DNA of 64,000 bases from Fen-1245 sp963835535 (GCA_963835535.1 CAWIFL010000005.1:682001-746000); one strand, 5' to 3'. Positions 32,029 to 42,634 are shown, counted from the stretch's first letter. Notes: generated by a model from the sequence alone, not told the origin. Numbers and translations: made by a program.

Positions 32029-35000
32029 ATGCGAACCTCGATCCTGAAGGCCGTGCTCGCCATTCCGTCGCTGCTGATCCAGGCCCCCCGCGCCGCCGCG
32101 CAGACGCCCGACGTCGCCTCCGCGATGCACTGGCGCGAGATCGGCCCGACGCGCGCCGGCCGCGCGCGCGCCCTGTCCGGGGCCCCGGGCCACCCGACCG
32201 TGCTCTACGTCGGATTCGACAACGGCGGCCTGTGGCGCTCGAGCGACTACGGCTCCAACTGGGAGCCGCTGTTCGACCGCGAGGCCACCGGCTCGATCGG
32301 CGCGATCGCCGTCGCCCCGTCCAATCCGAACGTGATCTACGTCGGCACGGGCGCCGGCATCATCCGGCCCGACCTCGCCACCGGCAACGGGATGTACAAG
32401 TCCACGGACGCCGGCCGCACCTGGACGCACCTCGGGCTCAGCGAGACGCAGATGATCGCGCAGGTGGAGGTGGATCCGGCCAACCCGGACCGGGTGTTCG
32501 TCGCGGCGCTGGGCCACCCGTACGGCCCCAATCCGGAACGCGGCATCTACCGCTCCACGGATGGGGGTCGGACGTTCGAGAAGGTGCTGTACAAGGACGA
32601 GTACACGAGCGGGAACGACGTGCGCATCGACCCGGGCAATCCGAACACGGTGTACGCGGCGCTCTGGCAGCAGCAGGAGGCGTTCTGGGAGGGCGGGGAT
32701 TTCGGCGGCGGCTCGGGCGGCATCTTCAAGTCCACCGACGGCGGCACCACCTGGACCCAGCTCTCGGAAGGGCTGCCTCCCGTCCTCGAGGCCAACCTCG
32801 CGATCGCACCGAGCAGCCCGAACGTCGTGTACGCGATGGTCGCGGCGGTGGGCCGCGCGGGCGCCTCGGGCCCGGTCGGGTTCTACAAGTCTTCGGACGG
32901 CGGCGCGCACTGGACCTTGAGGACGCGCACGCCCGGCGCGCCGGGCGACACCACGGTCACGGCCGACCCGCGGCCGTTGGCCAGGATCGGGGGCGGCGAT
33001 CTGCCGCCGATCACGGTGGACCCGAAGGACACCAACGTCGTCTACAGCACGACGGTCGTGCTGTGGCGCACCGAGGACGGCGGCGCGAGCTGGTCGGCGG
33101 TGCGCGGCTCCCCCGGCGGCGACGACTACCAGAAGATGTGGATCTCGCCGCTCGATCCCAACCTGCTGCTCGTCGTGTCCGACCAGGGCGCGGTCGATCT
33201 CCGGGAATCGCGGCGCTTCGTGGAGCAACTGGTACACGCAGCCCACGGCGGCCGTCTACCACGTGACGGCGGACAATGCGTTCCCGTATCGCCTGTGCGG
33301 CGGCCAGCAGGACTCCGGCTCGCTCTGCGTGGCCAGCCGCTCGGACGACGGCGAGATCACGTTCCACGACTGGCACCCGATCAACGTCTCGGAGTACGGC
33401 ATCGCCGCCCCCGATCCCAGGGACCCGGACGTGGTGTACGGCGGCGGGCGCACCAACGTCTCGCGCTACGACCGGCGGACCGGGCAGACCGCCCAGGTCG
33501 GGCCGGACGCGACGGCGCGCGGCGATCAGTACGGCCGCAACGTGCGCACGATGCCGCTCATCTTCTCGCCGGTGCGTCCCGACGTGCTGTACTACACGTC
33601 GAACGTGGTCTGGCGGTCGGCGGATCACGCCCGCAGCTGGACCCGCATCAGTCCGGACCTGACCCGCCAGACCTGGGACGTGCCGGCGAGCGCGGGGAAG
33701 TACGCGAGCACCGTGACGCCGGGCCCCCGGGGCGCGATCACCGCGCTCTCCCCCTCGCCCAGGAGCGAGGTGGTGATCTGGGCCGGGACGGACGACGGCG
33801 TCATCCAGATGACGACGAACGGCGGCGCGACCTGGACGAACGTCACCCCGCCGGAGATCAGGCCGTGGACGCGCATCTTCAACATCGACGCGGGCCACTT
33901 CGACGCGAAGACCGCGTACGCCGCCGCGAACACGCTGCGGATCGACGACGCGAACCCGCATTTCTGGCGGACGCACGACGGCGGCAGGACCTGGACCGAG
34001 ATCGACGGCGGGATCGCGCCCGGCGCCGTGGCCAACTCGATCCGCGAGGATCCCCGGCAGCCGGGGCTCCTCTACGGCGCCACCGACACGCAGGTCTGGG
34101 TCTCGTTCGACGACGGCAATCACTGGCAGTCGCTGCGCCTCGACATGCCGGCGGTCTCGGTGCGCGACATCGCGGTGAAGGACGACAGCGGCTGTCTCTG
34201 CTCGGACCTGGTCGCGGGGACGCACGGCCGCGGCTTCTGGATCCTGGACGACGTGACGCCGCTCCGGCAGCAGGCCGCGGTCCTCGCGGCGCAGGAGCTG
34301 GCCAAGCCGTACCTGGTGAAGCCCGAGACGGTGGTGCGCCTGCGCTTCGGCACCAACGACCCGACTCCGTGGCCGCCGGAGCTTCCCGCGGGCGAGAACC
34401 CGCCGCCCGGCGCGATCCTGGACTACTATCTGCCCCAGGACGCCGCGGGACCGGTCACCCTGGACATCCTGGACGGCGCAGGCAAGGTCGTCCGCACGTA
34501 TTCCAGCGACGACCCCGTCCTCCAGCCCGATCCGGCGCTGGATCCGGCCGCCTACGACGCGACCTGCCGGCGGAAGTGGTCGGCCACCGACTGCGGGTTG
34601 CCGTTGTACTGGCCCGGCCCGCAGCAGCGGCTGTCGGCCAGGGCGGGGATGCACCGCTTCGAGTGGGACCTGCGCTATCAGGCGCTCGCGACCGGCAACC
34701 CCGCGGAGCTGGGGGACGTGGACGCCACGGGCGCGGTGCCGCACCACAGCGTGCACTCGGTCGCGGCGCCGTGGGCGGCGCCCGGCCGTTACACGGTGCG
34801 CCTCACGGTGGCGCTTCAGGCGTTCTCGCAGCCCCTCACGCTGCGGCTCGATCCGCGCGTCAAGACGCCGGCGCCGGGGCTGCAGCAGCTGGCCGCGCTG
34901 ACCCGGCAGGCGTACGACGGCGCCGTGGCCGCGCACGCCGCCTACGCTCAGGCGCGCGCGCTCGCGGCGGCGCTGGATTCGCTGTCGGGGGAGGGCGCGG

Positions 35001-35305
35001 CGGCCCTCCAGGCGCAGGTCGAATCACTGGCGCCCGCACCCCGGCCGCGCGCGCGCGGCTTCTTCCGCCGGGGGCCCGCCGGGCCGCCGACGCTCGAAAG
35101 CGCGAGCAATGCGCTCCTCGGCGCGGCGATGGCGATGCAGAGTGCTGATCTCGCCCCCACCGCGGGCGAGGTCGCCGCCTGCGAGCAGGCGCGCACGCAG
35201 GCCGCGCCGCTGCTGGCGCGATGGACCCGGCTGAAGACGGCCGGCCTGGCGGCGTTCAACGCCAAGCGCAGCGCGGCGGGGCAAGCGCCGATCAGATTGC
35301 CGTAG
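32029..35305 (+). CDS. VPS10/BNR-repeat (sortilin-type) exported protein, interrupted by one frameshift
   Basis: After correction this encodes about 1091 residues. It has a signal peptide (LKAVLAIPSLLIQAPRAAAQ), then a beta-propeller with repeated 'SxDGGxTW' Asp-box motifs (STDAGRTWTHLG, STDGGRTFEKV, THDGGRTWTEID), VAGTHGRGFWILDD at the end of the propeller, and a C-terminal beta/helical region. The first frame reads to about 33195 (SDQGAV). The continuation ISGNRGASWSNWYTQPTAAV is in the next frame, joined by dropping a single G near 33196. The remaining 2.1 kb has no further break, so the lesion is recent or an assembly error. Such proteins are abundant in this phylum; function unknown, possibly peptidase- or glycosidase-linked. 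Confidence 0.88.
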
Positions 35306-35324
35306 CATCGCAGGAGGTGGACAG

Positions 35325-35642
35325 ATGCACTGGACCTGGATCGCGGACTTCTTCGGCGGCGCGTTTCTCGTCAACGCCGTCCCTCATTTCGTGAACGGCG
35401 TCTCCGGCCGGCCGTTTCCGACGCCGTTCGCCAAGCCGCCGGGCCGCGGCGACTCTTCGCCGGTGGTGAACGTGCTCTGGGGGAGCCTCAACGCGGTCGC
35501 GGCCTGGGTGCTGCTCGTGCTCGTGGGCGAGGCCGCGATCCACCGGGTCGGGGACGTGGTCGCGGCCGAAGCCGGGGGCGTGGTGCTGGCCGTCCTGCTT
35601 GCCCGGGCGTTCGGAGCGCGGGGCGGGGGCCAGCCCACCTGA
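35325..35642 (+). CDS. Small integral membrane protein
   Basis: A 105-residue protein with AGGAGG at 35311-35316. The N-terminus WIADFFGGAFLVNAVPHFVN is followed by GVSGRPFPTPFAKPPGRGDS, a pattern I have seen in widespread hypothetical membrane proteins without assigned function. Two more helices follow (PVVNVLWGSLNAVAAWVLLV, AGGVVLAVLLARAFGA). It is seven bases upstream of a methyltransferase gene. Confidence 0.7.
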   Translation: MHWTWIADFFGGAFLVNAVPHFVNGVSGRPFPTPFAKPPGRGDSSPVVNVLWGSLNAVAAWVLLVLVGEAAIHRVGDVVAAEAGGVVLAVLLARAFGARGGGQPT

Positions 35643-35649
35643 GGTGACG

Positions 35650-36291
35650 ATGTCCATCAAGGAGCAGATGGAGCAGATCTACAGGGACATCGCGCTCCAG
35701 AACATTCCGTGGAACAACCCGGCGGCGCCGGAGCTGCTCGTAAGCGCGGTGACGGGCCGCATTCCGCGGCCCCGCACCGTGATCGAACTGGGGTGCGGGG
35801 CCGGCAACAACGTTACATCGCTTGCCCGCCTGGGCTTCGACGTCACTGGGGTGGATATCGCGGAGAACGCCGTCGCCATCGCCTGCGAATCGGCCCGGCG
35901 AGCCGGGGTCGCATGCCGGTTCGTCGCTGCGGACGTGCGCGGCGAGCTCTCGGCCGTCAGCGGCCCGTGCGACTTCGCCTTCGACTGGGAGCTGCTGCAC
36001 CACATCTTCCCCGAGGACCGCCAGAGGTACGTCGCGAACGTCGGCAGGCTCTTGAGAGCGGACGGCACCTACCTCTCGGTATGCTTCAGCGAGGACGACC
36101 CGCAGTTCGGCGGGATGGGGAAGTACCGGAAGACGCCGATAGGCACGGAGCTGTACTTCTCCAGCGAACGGGAAGTCGAATCACTGGTCTCGAGGCTCTT
36201 CGCGATCGACGAGTTGAAGACGATAGACCTCCGCGCGAAGCGCGGCAGCCATCGGGCCATCTTCCTGTTGGCGAGCAAGCGAGTGAGCTGA
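35650..36291 (+). CDS. Class I SAM-dependent methyltransferase
   Basis: A 213-residue protein. Motif I is VIELGCGAGNNVTSLARLG, the acidic residue after strand 2 is in VTGVDIAEN, and motif II/III regions are FAFDWELLHHIFPED and LLRADGTYLSVCFSEDDP. The fold is a methyltransf_11/25-type small-molecule methyltransferase. The FGGMGKYRKTPIGTELYFSS segment resembles TehB/TPMT-like enzymes. The substrate is unknown. The ATG at 35650 is chosen because it starts the conserved N-terminus and lies just after the preceding gene. Confidence 0.8.
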   Translation: MSIKEQMEQIYRDIALQNIPWNNPAAPELLVSAVTGRIPRPRTVIELGCGAGNNVTSLARLGFDVTGVDIAENAVAIACESARRAGVACRFVAADVRGELSAVSGPCDFAFDWELLHHIFPEDRQRYVANVGRLLRADGTYLSVCFSEDDPQFGGMGKYRKTPIGTELYFSSEREVESLVSRLFAIDELKTIDLRAKRGSHRAIFLLASKRVS

Positions 36292-36370
36292 GGGGTCCGT
36301 CCGGCACGTCGGGCCCACTCAGCTCATCGCTCCGGGCGCAGGGTCTCCGCCACAGGGTGCACGCGGCCGG

Positions 36371-39088
36371 CTACGGCCGCCGCGCCGCGCCGATCCGCTC
36401 GAGCAGGTCGCCGAGCAGCTTGATCTCCGAGCCGTAGCGCGCCCAGTCGCCGGCGCGCTGCGCCGTCATCGCGTTCTCGTAGTGCTGCCGCGCCTCGGCG
36501 ATCAGCGGCTGCAGCGCCGCACTCGCAGGCGCCGCGGAAGCGGCCGCCACGGCGGCCACCTTGCCTCCGCGCGCGGCGGCGGCGGCCCCGAACACCTCCG
36601 CCAGCGCGCCGTCCAGGGTCTCCGACATCGTGACCTCGCCCTGATACGCGACGACCACCCGCTTCATCTCGGGAATCTTCCCGCCCTGCGCGCGCAGGTA
36701 GAGCGGCTGCACGTAGAGCAGCGACGTCTCGATCGGGATGACCAGCAGGTCCCCCCAGATGACCTGGGAGCCGTGCTGGTCCCAGAGCGAGACCTGCTGC
36801 GAGATGTCCGTGTTCTGGTTGATCCGGTTCTCGATCTGCGTCGGGCCGTAGGCCAGCGTCTGCCGCGGCAGGAAGTAGACCCGCAGCTTCCCGTACTCGG
36901 CGCCGTCGTTCCGCGCCACCATCCACGCCGCCAGGTTGTCCTTCCCGCGCGGCGTGAACGGCACCATGTAGACGTACTCGGCCTGCGACTCCCCGGGCAG
37001 CGTCATGACGATGTGCCGCATGAACGGCACCGCGCCGCCGGTGGCCCGGTTGACCGCCGGGATCTGCCACTGGTCTTCGCGGTGGTAGAAGTCCACCGGC
37101 GAGTCCATGTGGTAGGTCGCGTAGAGGCCGGTCTGGATCCGGTAGATCAGGTCCGGATAGCGCAGGTGCGCGCGCAGGTCCGCCGGCAGGCTGTCGAGCG
37201 GCTTCATGATGCCGGGAAAGATGCGCTCCCAGGTCCGGATCAGCGGGTCGCTCGGCGCGGCGACGTACGCCGTCACCGTGCCCTCGTACGCGTCGATCAC
37301 GACCTTGACGGCGTTGCGCATGTAGCTGGTGCCGTCGGGCAGCCGCTGGGCGTAGGGATAGCGGTCCGTCGAGGTGTAGCCGTCGATGATCCACTTCAGC
37401 GTGCCGTCGGCCGCGACGACGAGGTAGGGATCGGGGTCGAAGGTGAGGAACGGCAGCGCCTTCGCCGCCCGCCCCATGATCTCGCGGTTGTAGAGCGCCC
37501 TGCTGTCCGGCGTGATGTCCTGCGAGAAGAGCACGTTCGTCGTGCCGAACCGGGCGGCCAGGAGCAGGCGCCGCCAGAGGCCGCTCACCCGCACGCCCCC
37601 CGTCCCGCTGTAGGCGGAGTAGATGTCCTGCTCGCCCGAGGGGTAGTCGAATTCCCGCTGCCGGGTCCCGACGAAGACGTAGTCGTCGTCCAGCTCGCCG
37701 TAGTAGATCTGCGGGCGGGTGACCTTCACCGACACCGTCGAGACGGGCGGGAGGTCCTTGATGAACAGCACCGGCAGCCCCTCGGGGGTCACCTCGTTGA
37801 CCGGAGCCAGGGTGAGCCCCATCCCGTGCGTGAACGTCAGGTGCTCGTTGATGAACGTCGGCGTGGGCAGGGACGCGGGGTTGAGCTCCCGTGGGGAAAG
37901 GAGCACCTGCCGGTACCGCCCGTCGATCCAGTAGCGATCGTCGTCCACCGACACGAAGTCGTAGTAGGTGCGGATCTCCTGGAGCTGGCCGAAGGTCTGG
38001 AGCAGCGGATCCCGTTCCAGCAGCCGCACGTTATCGATCGTGGGCGCGTTGGCCTTGAGGTCCGCGGCCGTCAGCGGCGCCTCGGCCACCAGGGTGCGGA
38101 CCTCGACGCTGTCGAGGCCCCACGCCGTCCGCGTCGCGGCGATGTGCGCGCGGAGGTACGGCGTCTCGCGGGTCAGCTCCGTGGGCGCCACGACGAACTT
38201 CTGCATCACCGCCGGCACGGCGCCGCGGCCGAGGACGGCCACCACCGCGTAGCCGCCCACCGCGACGAGCGCGTAGCGGGGCAGGCGGTTGCGCAGCGCG
38301 CCGACCACCACGAGCGCCGCCGCCGCCACGGCGAGGACGGCGCAGATCCGCAGCGCGGGGAGGGTCGCCTTGAGGTCGGTGTAGCTGGCGCCGACCAGCG
38401 GGCCGGTGGTCGAGTACAGCAGGTTCGCGCTGTCCACGATCCACAGCTGCACGGCGCTCACGAGGAACAGCGTCGCGAGCACCGCCGCGACGTGGATCGC
38501 CGCCGTTCGCTCGATCCGGACGGCGCGGGGGCGCACGATGACGTCGCCGCGCAGCGTGTACACGAACAGGATGAGCAGCAGCGTGATCAGGGCGATGGCG
38601 AAGAGCCAGGACAGCACCGCCGAGAGCGCGGGGAGCGTGAAGACGTAGAAGCCCACGTCCCGGGAGAACACCGGGTCCGCCACGCCGAAGGCCGTGCGGT
38701 GCGTGGCCAGGAGCGCGACGTCCCAGAACGCGTTCGCCGTGACGCCCACCAGGAAGGCGATCACGAGCACGACCCACGGGCTCAGGCGGCGCACGGCGCG
38801 CGACACGTCGAGCTGCGGGGTGGACGGCCCGACGCGCACGACGATCGGGTTGATGACGATCCCCCGCTGGGCGAGGCTCAGGTTGAGCTGGAGCAGCACC
38901 GCCGTCACGGCGAACACGCCGAGGAACAGGTCGCCCCGCGTGACCAGCTGGCGGACGAAGACGACCTGGTAGCCGATCTCCTGGAACCACCACCAGTCGG
39001 TCAGGACGCGGATGCTCGACGGCACCGCGAGCAGGACCACGACCAGGATGACGGTGCCCAGGAGGATGATGCGTCGGGTGCGGCTCAC
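36371..39088 (-). CDS. UPF0182 family membrane protein
   Basis: A 905-residue member of UPF0182 (COG1615). About seven transmembrane helices lie in the first 300 residues (IILLGTVILVVVLLAVPSSI, WVVLVIAFLVGVTANAFWDV). A large extracytoplasmic domain follows (TFTHGMGLTLAPVNEVTPEG, YAQRLPDGTSYMRNAVKVVI, NRINQNTDISQQVSLWDQHG). The GTG at 39088 has GGAGG seven bases upstream and is better than an in-frame start at 39148. The function of the family is unknown. It follows a nitroreductase gene by 28 bases. Confidence 0.92.
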   Translation of the reverse strand: MSRTRRIILLGTVILVVVLLAVPSSIRVLTDWWWFQEIGYQVVFVRQLVTRGDLFLGVFAVTAVLLQLNLSLAQRGIVINPIVVRVGPSTPQLDVSRAVRRLSPWVVLVIAFLVGVTANAFWDVALLATHRTAFGVADPVFSRDVGFYVFTLPALSAVLSWLFAIALITLLLILFVYTLRGDVIVRPRAVRIERTAAIHVAAVLATLFLVSAVQLWIVDSANLLYSTTGPLVGASYTDLKATLPALRICAVLAVAAAALVVVGALRNRLPRYALVAVGGYAVVAVLGRGAVPAVMQKFVVAPTELTRETPYLRAHIAATRTAWGLDSVEVRTLVAEAPLTAADLKANAPTIDNVRLLERDPLLQTFGQLQEIRTYYDFVSVDDDRYWIDGRYRQVLLSPRELNPASLPTPTFINEHLTFTHGMGLTLAPVNEVTPEGLPVLFIKDLPPVSTVSVKVTRPQIYYGELDDDYVFVGTRQREFDYPSGEQDIYSAYSGTGGVRVSGLWRRLLLAARFGTTNVLFSQDITPDSRALYNREIMGRAAKALPFLTFDPDPYLVVAADGTLKWIIDGYTSTDRYPYAQRLPDGTSYMRNAVKVVIDAYEGTVTAYVAAPSDPLIRTWERIFPGIMKPLDSLPADLRAHLRYPDLIYRIQTGLYATYHMDSPVDFYHREDQWQIPAVNRATGGAVPFMRHIVMTLPGESQAEYVYMVPFTPRGKDNLAAWMVARNDGAEYGKLRVYFLPRQTLAYGPTQIENRINQNTDISQQVSLWDQHGSQVIWGDLLVIPIETSLLYVQPLYLRAQGGKIPEMKRVVVAYQGEVTMSETLDGALAEVFGAAAAARGGKVAAVAAASAAPASAALQPLIAEARQHYENAMTAQRAGDWARYGSEIKLLGDLLERIGAARRP

Positions 39089-39116
39089 GCGCGCGCCTCC
39101 GGTACGGGATCGTTGA

Positions 39117-39761
39117 TCAGCGTTCAGGATAACCCACCGACTGCGCAAAGAGCACCTGCTGCTCCGGGCGCAGCTTCAGCTTGTCCGCCAGTGCCGGCCG
39201 GTCGCAGTTGTGGAACCAGCACGCCAGCCCCTGCGAGGCGGCGAACAGATAGACGTTGGCGGCGATGAGCCCGGTGTCCACGTAATAGTACGACTTCTGC
39301 ACTTCCGCGTCGTGCAGCCCCGGCTCCTGGAAGCCGCGGGTGTGCGTGAGCCGGTGAACGTCCGCGACGTAGATCAGGTGCACCGGAGCCTGCATCGTGA
39401 CCACGTCCCGCTGGCCGCGCCCGATCGCGAGCGCGCGCTGGTCGCCCGCCGTGACCGGGACCAGCCGGTGGCGCTCCGCATCGAAGCGATGGACCCCATC
39501 CTCCAGCGCGACGTACACGTCGATCTCCTGCGAGCTGCTCGCCGAGGCGGCGGTGATGCCGGCGTGGCCGAACGGCCCCTTGCGCCGATTGGTGCCGCAC
39601 GCCGCCCAGAGGAGGTTCGAGAGCAGCTGCGGCGGCAGCTTCCTGCCGCTGATCTCGCGGATGGTCCGGCGGCGCCGGAGGGACTCGGCCAGCGACTTGC
39701 CGCGGCCGAGCCTGGGCGCCGGCAGGCGGATCCTCGTGCGACGCTGTGCTGCGACTGGCAT
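39117..39761 (-). CDS. SagB-type nitroreductase family protein
   Basis: A 214-residue FMN nitroreductase-fold protein. The N-terminus SLAESLRRRRTIREISGRKL is the usual FMN phosphate-binding start, followed by SNLLWAACGTNR, LYVAL-type ligand strands and VDTGLIAANVYLFAASQGLA. SagB-like enzymes oxidise azoline rings in RiPP pathways, but many relatives are generic flavin enzymes; no RiPP precursor or cyclodehydratase is nearby. GGGGGTGG lies just before the ATG. It is probably co-transcribed with the UPF0182 gene. Confidence 0.82.
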   Translation of the reverse strand: MPVAAQRRTRIRLPAPRLGRGKSLAESLRRRRTIREISGRKLPPQLLSNLLWAACGTNRRKGPFGHAGITAASASSSQEIDVYVALEDGVHRFDAERHRLVPVTAGDQRALAIGRGQRDVVTMQAPVHLIYVADVHRLTHTRGFQEPGLHDAEVQKSYYYVDTGLIAANVYLFAASQGLACWFHNCDRPALADKLKLRPEQQVLFAQSVGYPER

Positions 39762-39847
39762 GGCACCACCCCCTAGTGAAGCACGGACGGGGCTCCGGGG
39801 TATTACGGCGTCCTACAATCCTCTCGACATCCGCGCCTGGGGGACCA

Positions 39848-41884
39848 ATGTTCAAGCGAGGCGAGCTCCTTCCGCCTCACCGCGCCGTGCTCGGCGTCTG
39901 GCTGCTGGCGACCGCGCTGGCGGGGCCGCCGGCCGTGCGCGCCCAGGGTCGGATGGACACCCTCAGTTTGTACCGCCGCGATCTCCTTGCCCCGCTGGAT
40001 CCCAACGGGTTCCTGCTCAACGCCCGCTGGCTCGATGGGCCGGCGCCGCCGTCCGACACCCTGGCCTCGGCCCAGCCCCCCGACATCGATCAACGATGCA
40101 GGTTCCGCGCCGCCACTGGCAACCTGGGCACCCGGTTTCTGCTGACGACCCGGGGGCCCTGCCTCTCGGGGGACGAACTCAGGCTGGTGACGCTCGACGA
40201 GACGACGTCCTCGTCGGGATCGGGCTTCGTCTGCTCGACCAACAGCCTGGCCGGAGACATCCAGGGCCACGTGAACTGGTTTCCGGTCACGGCGACGGGG
40301 CAGCTGCGCTGGGCCGGCTACAGCGCCCTGCCGGGCGATCAGGATTTCTCCTTCGATCTCGGCAATATCCCGGAACCCAACGCGCTGACGTCCGGGAATC
40401 CACGGCCCAGAGAGCTCGGGAGCCGCCCGGCCTATCGCGTCGAGTTCAGCCATCCGGAGACGCTGCAGAGGCTGATAAGCGGCGGGCGGGACGCGGCGCA
40501 GGCCTGGTGGGACTCCTATGCGGACACGCTCGAGCGGGTGACGCACGGCGGCGGCGAGGAGCAGAGCTGGTGGATCGCCCTGTTCGATTCCTATCAACAC
40601 GATGACGCCATGCGCCGGCTCGTGGACCGGCGCGTGGCGGTGGTGACCGGCCTCTTCGGTCTCGATGCCGTGCACGGTTTCCAGGCCGAACTGCATCCCG
40701 CCTACGCCCTGTTCGTGCTGATCGATACCACACGCACGGCGGCCGGCTACCGCGAGGAGTGGGCGTTCCTGGTCCGCAACGCCGGAAACGAGGGGGACTG
40801 TGCCAGCGGGCTCCTTCCGATGGTGACGTCGCAGGACTCGGTGCAGGCCTTCACGGTGGATCTGGGGGCGTGGCCGGGTGCCGGCGTGCCGCAGGTGGCC
40901 CTGGGCCCGGCGTGGAGCACCGATACGTCGCGCGTTCCCGAGGTGACGAGCGACACCGCCGGCGGCGACCTGCTGGTTTCGATGCGGCATCCGCGGCCGG
41001 GCCCGGAGGGAAGCGACTTCCTGACGCTCGGCACCATCTACGTCACGTGGACCGGGGCCGGGGCGCGTCCGCCGCTGGCGCGGTTCTACGATCCGCGCCA
41101 TCCGTGGCTGAGGAGTCGGACGGTCCCGATCAACTTGGATGCGATGCCACCGCCGGGGCCGCCGGGTCGCAGCCGTGTCGGTGACGCCCGGGAGGCGCTG
41201 GAGCTTCACGGCGCCATCGTTCCGTATCCCGTCCGCAGTGCCCTGGAGCCGATGCGACCGCGAGCCCTGCTCGTGACCGACTCCGCGTGGGCTGCGCCGC
41301 GAGCGATTGCCGCGCGGCGCACACTCCCGTCACTCGACTGGAGCCCCGCGATCCGCGGGTGCGGGCCGGACGGGACCGACGCGATCTGCACCAGTCCGGT
41401 GCAGTTCCTGACGGTCGCCGCCGACGCCTTCGACGATCTCTTCCTCTCACCGGTCTACGTGTATTCGCGCGTCCTGCAGATCTGCGGTGAGGAGTGCTTC
41501 CTCAGCCGCGTGCTCGGCGCGCTCGCCTACCGGCTGGACCTGAGCGCGGACCGGTTCCGCGAGAGTTGTGTGGCGCTTCCCTGCACGCCCAAGGCGATTC
41601 CCGGGTGGAGCGTGCGGATCTCGCCGATCCTGACCGGCAACCCCTTCCGTCTGGGGAGCGGCGCGAGCGTCATCCCGTACACGGTCTCGAGCGTCGGGGT
41701 GTCGTTCCTCGTGGGGCAACGCGCGTCTCCGCTGGTGGCCGTGGGGTTCGGACTGCGGCTGCACACCGGCTACTTCGACGTCTTTGTCGAAGGGCAGGAC
41801 AACGTCCGGACTGCGGGGCGATACGAGAACCGCTGGAAGTTCCCGGTGGGGCTGCACCTCGACTTCGCGAACCTGCTGCGCTAG
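39848..41884 (+). CDS. Large exported protein of unknown family
   Basis: A 678-residue protein from the ATG at 39848 with a signal peptide (AVLGVWLLATALAGPPAVRA). The middle is rich in beta strands with scattered Cys (RCRFRAATG, GCGPDGTDAICTSP, ICGEECFLSRV). The last 80 residues alternate like outer-membrane strands (WSVRISPILTG, VIPYTVSSVGVSFLVGQRAS, FGLRLHTGYFDVFVEGQ, WKFPVGLHLDF). It could be a surface protein with a C-terminal barrel half or anchor. No known domain is recognised. It converges with the SDR gene, overlapping it by four bases. Confidence 0.65.
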   Translation: MFKRGELLPPHRAVLGVWLLATALAGPPAVRAQGRMDTLSLYRRDLLAPLDPNGFLLNARWLDGPAPPSDTLASAQPPDIDQRCRFRAATGNLGTRFLLTTRGPCLSGDELRLVTLDETTSSSGSGFVCSTNSLAGDIQGHVNWFPVTATGQLRWAGYSALPGDQDFSFDLGNIPEPNALTSGNPRPRELGSRPAYRVEFSHPETLQRLISGGRDAAQAWWDSYADTLERVTHGGGEEQSWWIALFDSYQHDDAMRRLVDRRVAVVTGLFGLDAVHGFQAELHPAYALFVLIDTTRTAAGYREEWAFLVRNAGNEGDCASGLLPMVTSQDSVQAFTVDLGAWPGAGVPQVALGPAWSTDTSRVPEVTSDTAGGDLLVSMRHPRPGPEGSDFLTLGTIYVTWTGAGARPPLARFYDPRHPWLRSRTVPINLDAMPPPGPPGRSRVGDAREALELHGAIVPYPVRSALEPMRPRALLVTDSAWAAPRAIAARRTLPSLDWSPAIRGCGPDGTDAICTSPVQFLTVAADAFDDLFLSPVYVYSRVLQICGEECFLSRVLGALAYRLDLSADRFRESCVALPCTPKAIPGWSVRISPILTGNPFRLGSGASVIPYTVSSVGVSFLVGQRASPLVAVGFGLRLHTGYFDVFVEGQDNVRTAGRYENRWKFPVGLHLDFANLLR

Positions 41885-42627
41885 GCGGGAGACGGCGCTT
41901 TCCATTCGATGGCGACGATCCGTTGTCCGTTGACCCCGCCCGCCTCGTCGGAGGCCAGATAGACCGCGGGCGGTCCCATCACCGCGGGATCGATCAGTTC
42001 CTTCCGCTTCGCCGCAGGGAAGCCATCGGGGATCATCCCGGTGTCCGTGGCCCCGCCCGGAAGCAGGAGGTTCATGGTGATCCCCGTGCCCCCCAGGTCC
42101 TGGGCCCAGGTCTCGTTCATGGACTCCAGCGCGGCCTTGGACGGGCCGTACGGCGTGAAGCCCTTCCGCCGCATCGTTTCCCGGTTGATCGAGACGTTGA
42201 TGATCCGGCCGGAGCGGCGCGCGAGCATGTGCGGAAGGACCGCGCGCGTCATCAGAAAGACCCCGTTCACGTTCGTGTCGATCACCATCCGCCACGCGTC
42301 GGGATCCGCCTCCCAGAACGGCCTCGGGTCCGTCATGAAGCGCGCGTTGACGAACTTCATCCCGCGCGCGGCATTGTTGACCAGGATGTCGATGCGGCCG
42401 AACTGCGAGAGGACGGCGTCCACGAGGCGCTGAACGGCGTCCTTGCTCGAGACGTCGGCGAGGACGCCGGCGCCGCCGATCTTCGCGGCGACCGCCTCGA
42501 TCTCCCGTTGCTCCCGGGCCGCCGTGACCACGACCCTGGCCCCCTCGGCGGCGAGTGCCTCCGCGATGGCCCGGCCGATGCCGCGCCCGCCGCCCGTGAC
42601 GATCGCGACCCTGTCCTGCAGCTTCAT
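41881..42627 (-). CDS. Short-chain dehydrogenase/reductase
   Basis: A 248-residue classical SDR. The cofactor loop TGGGRGIG is at 11-18, NNAA near 84-87, and the catalytic triad is S146, Y160 and K164 (PYGPSKAALE). The residues after strand 2 (VVVTAARE) suggest NADP(H). The substrate is unknown. It starts seven bases after the aldo/keto reductase gene, so the two form an oxidoreductase operon. Confidence 0.9.
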   Translation of the reverse strand: MKLQDRVAIVTGGGRGIGRAIAEALAAEGARVVVTAAREQREIEAVAAKIGGAGVLADVSSKDAVQRLVDAVLSQFGRIDILVNNAARGMKFVNARFMTDPRPFWEADPDAWRMVIDTNVNGVFLMTRAVLPHMLARRSGRIINVSINRETMRRKGFTPYGPSKAALESMNETWAQDLGGTGITMNLLLPGGATDTGMIPDGFPAAKRKELIDPAVMGPPAVYLASDEAGGVNGQRIVAIEWKAPSPA

Positions 42628-42634
42628 GGCTGCC

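Noticed and set aside
36482..39268. A 928-codon open frame opposite the UPF0182 gene.
   Set aside because: The composition is extreme in Arg, Val, His and Asp, with no membrane segment or domain, and UPF0182 is intact on the other strand.
39117..39761. A RiPP (azoline peptide) cluster around the SagB-like protein.
   Set aside because: No precursor peptide, YcaO or cyclodehydratase is present, and the neighbours are UPF0182 and an unknown exported protein.
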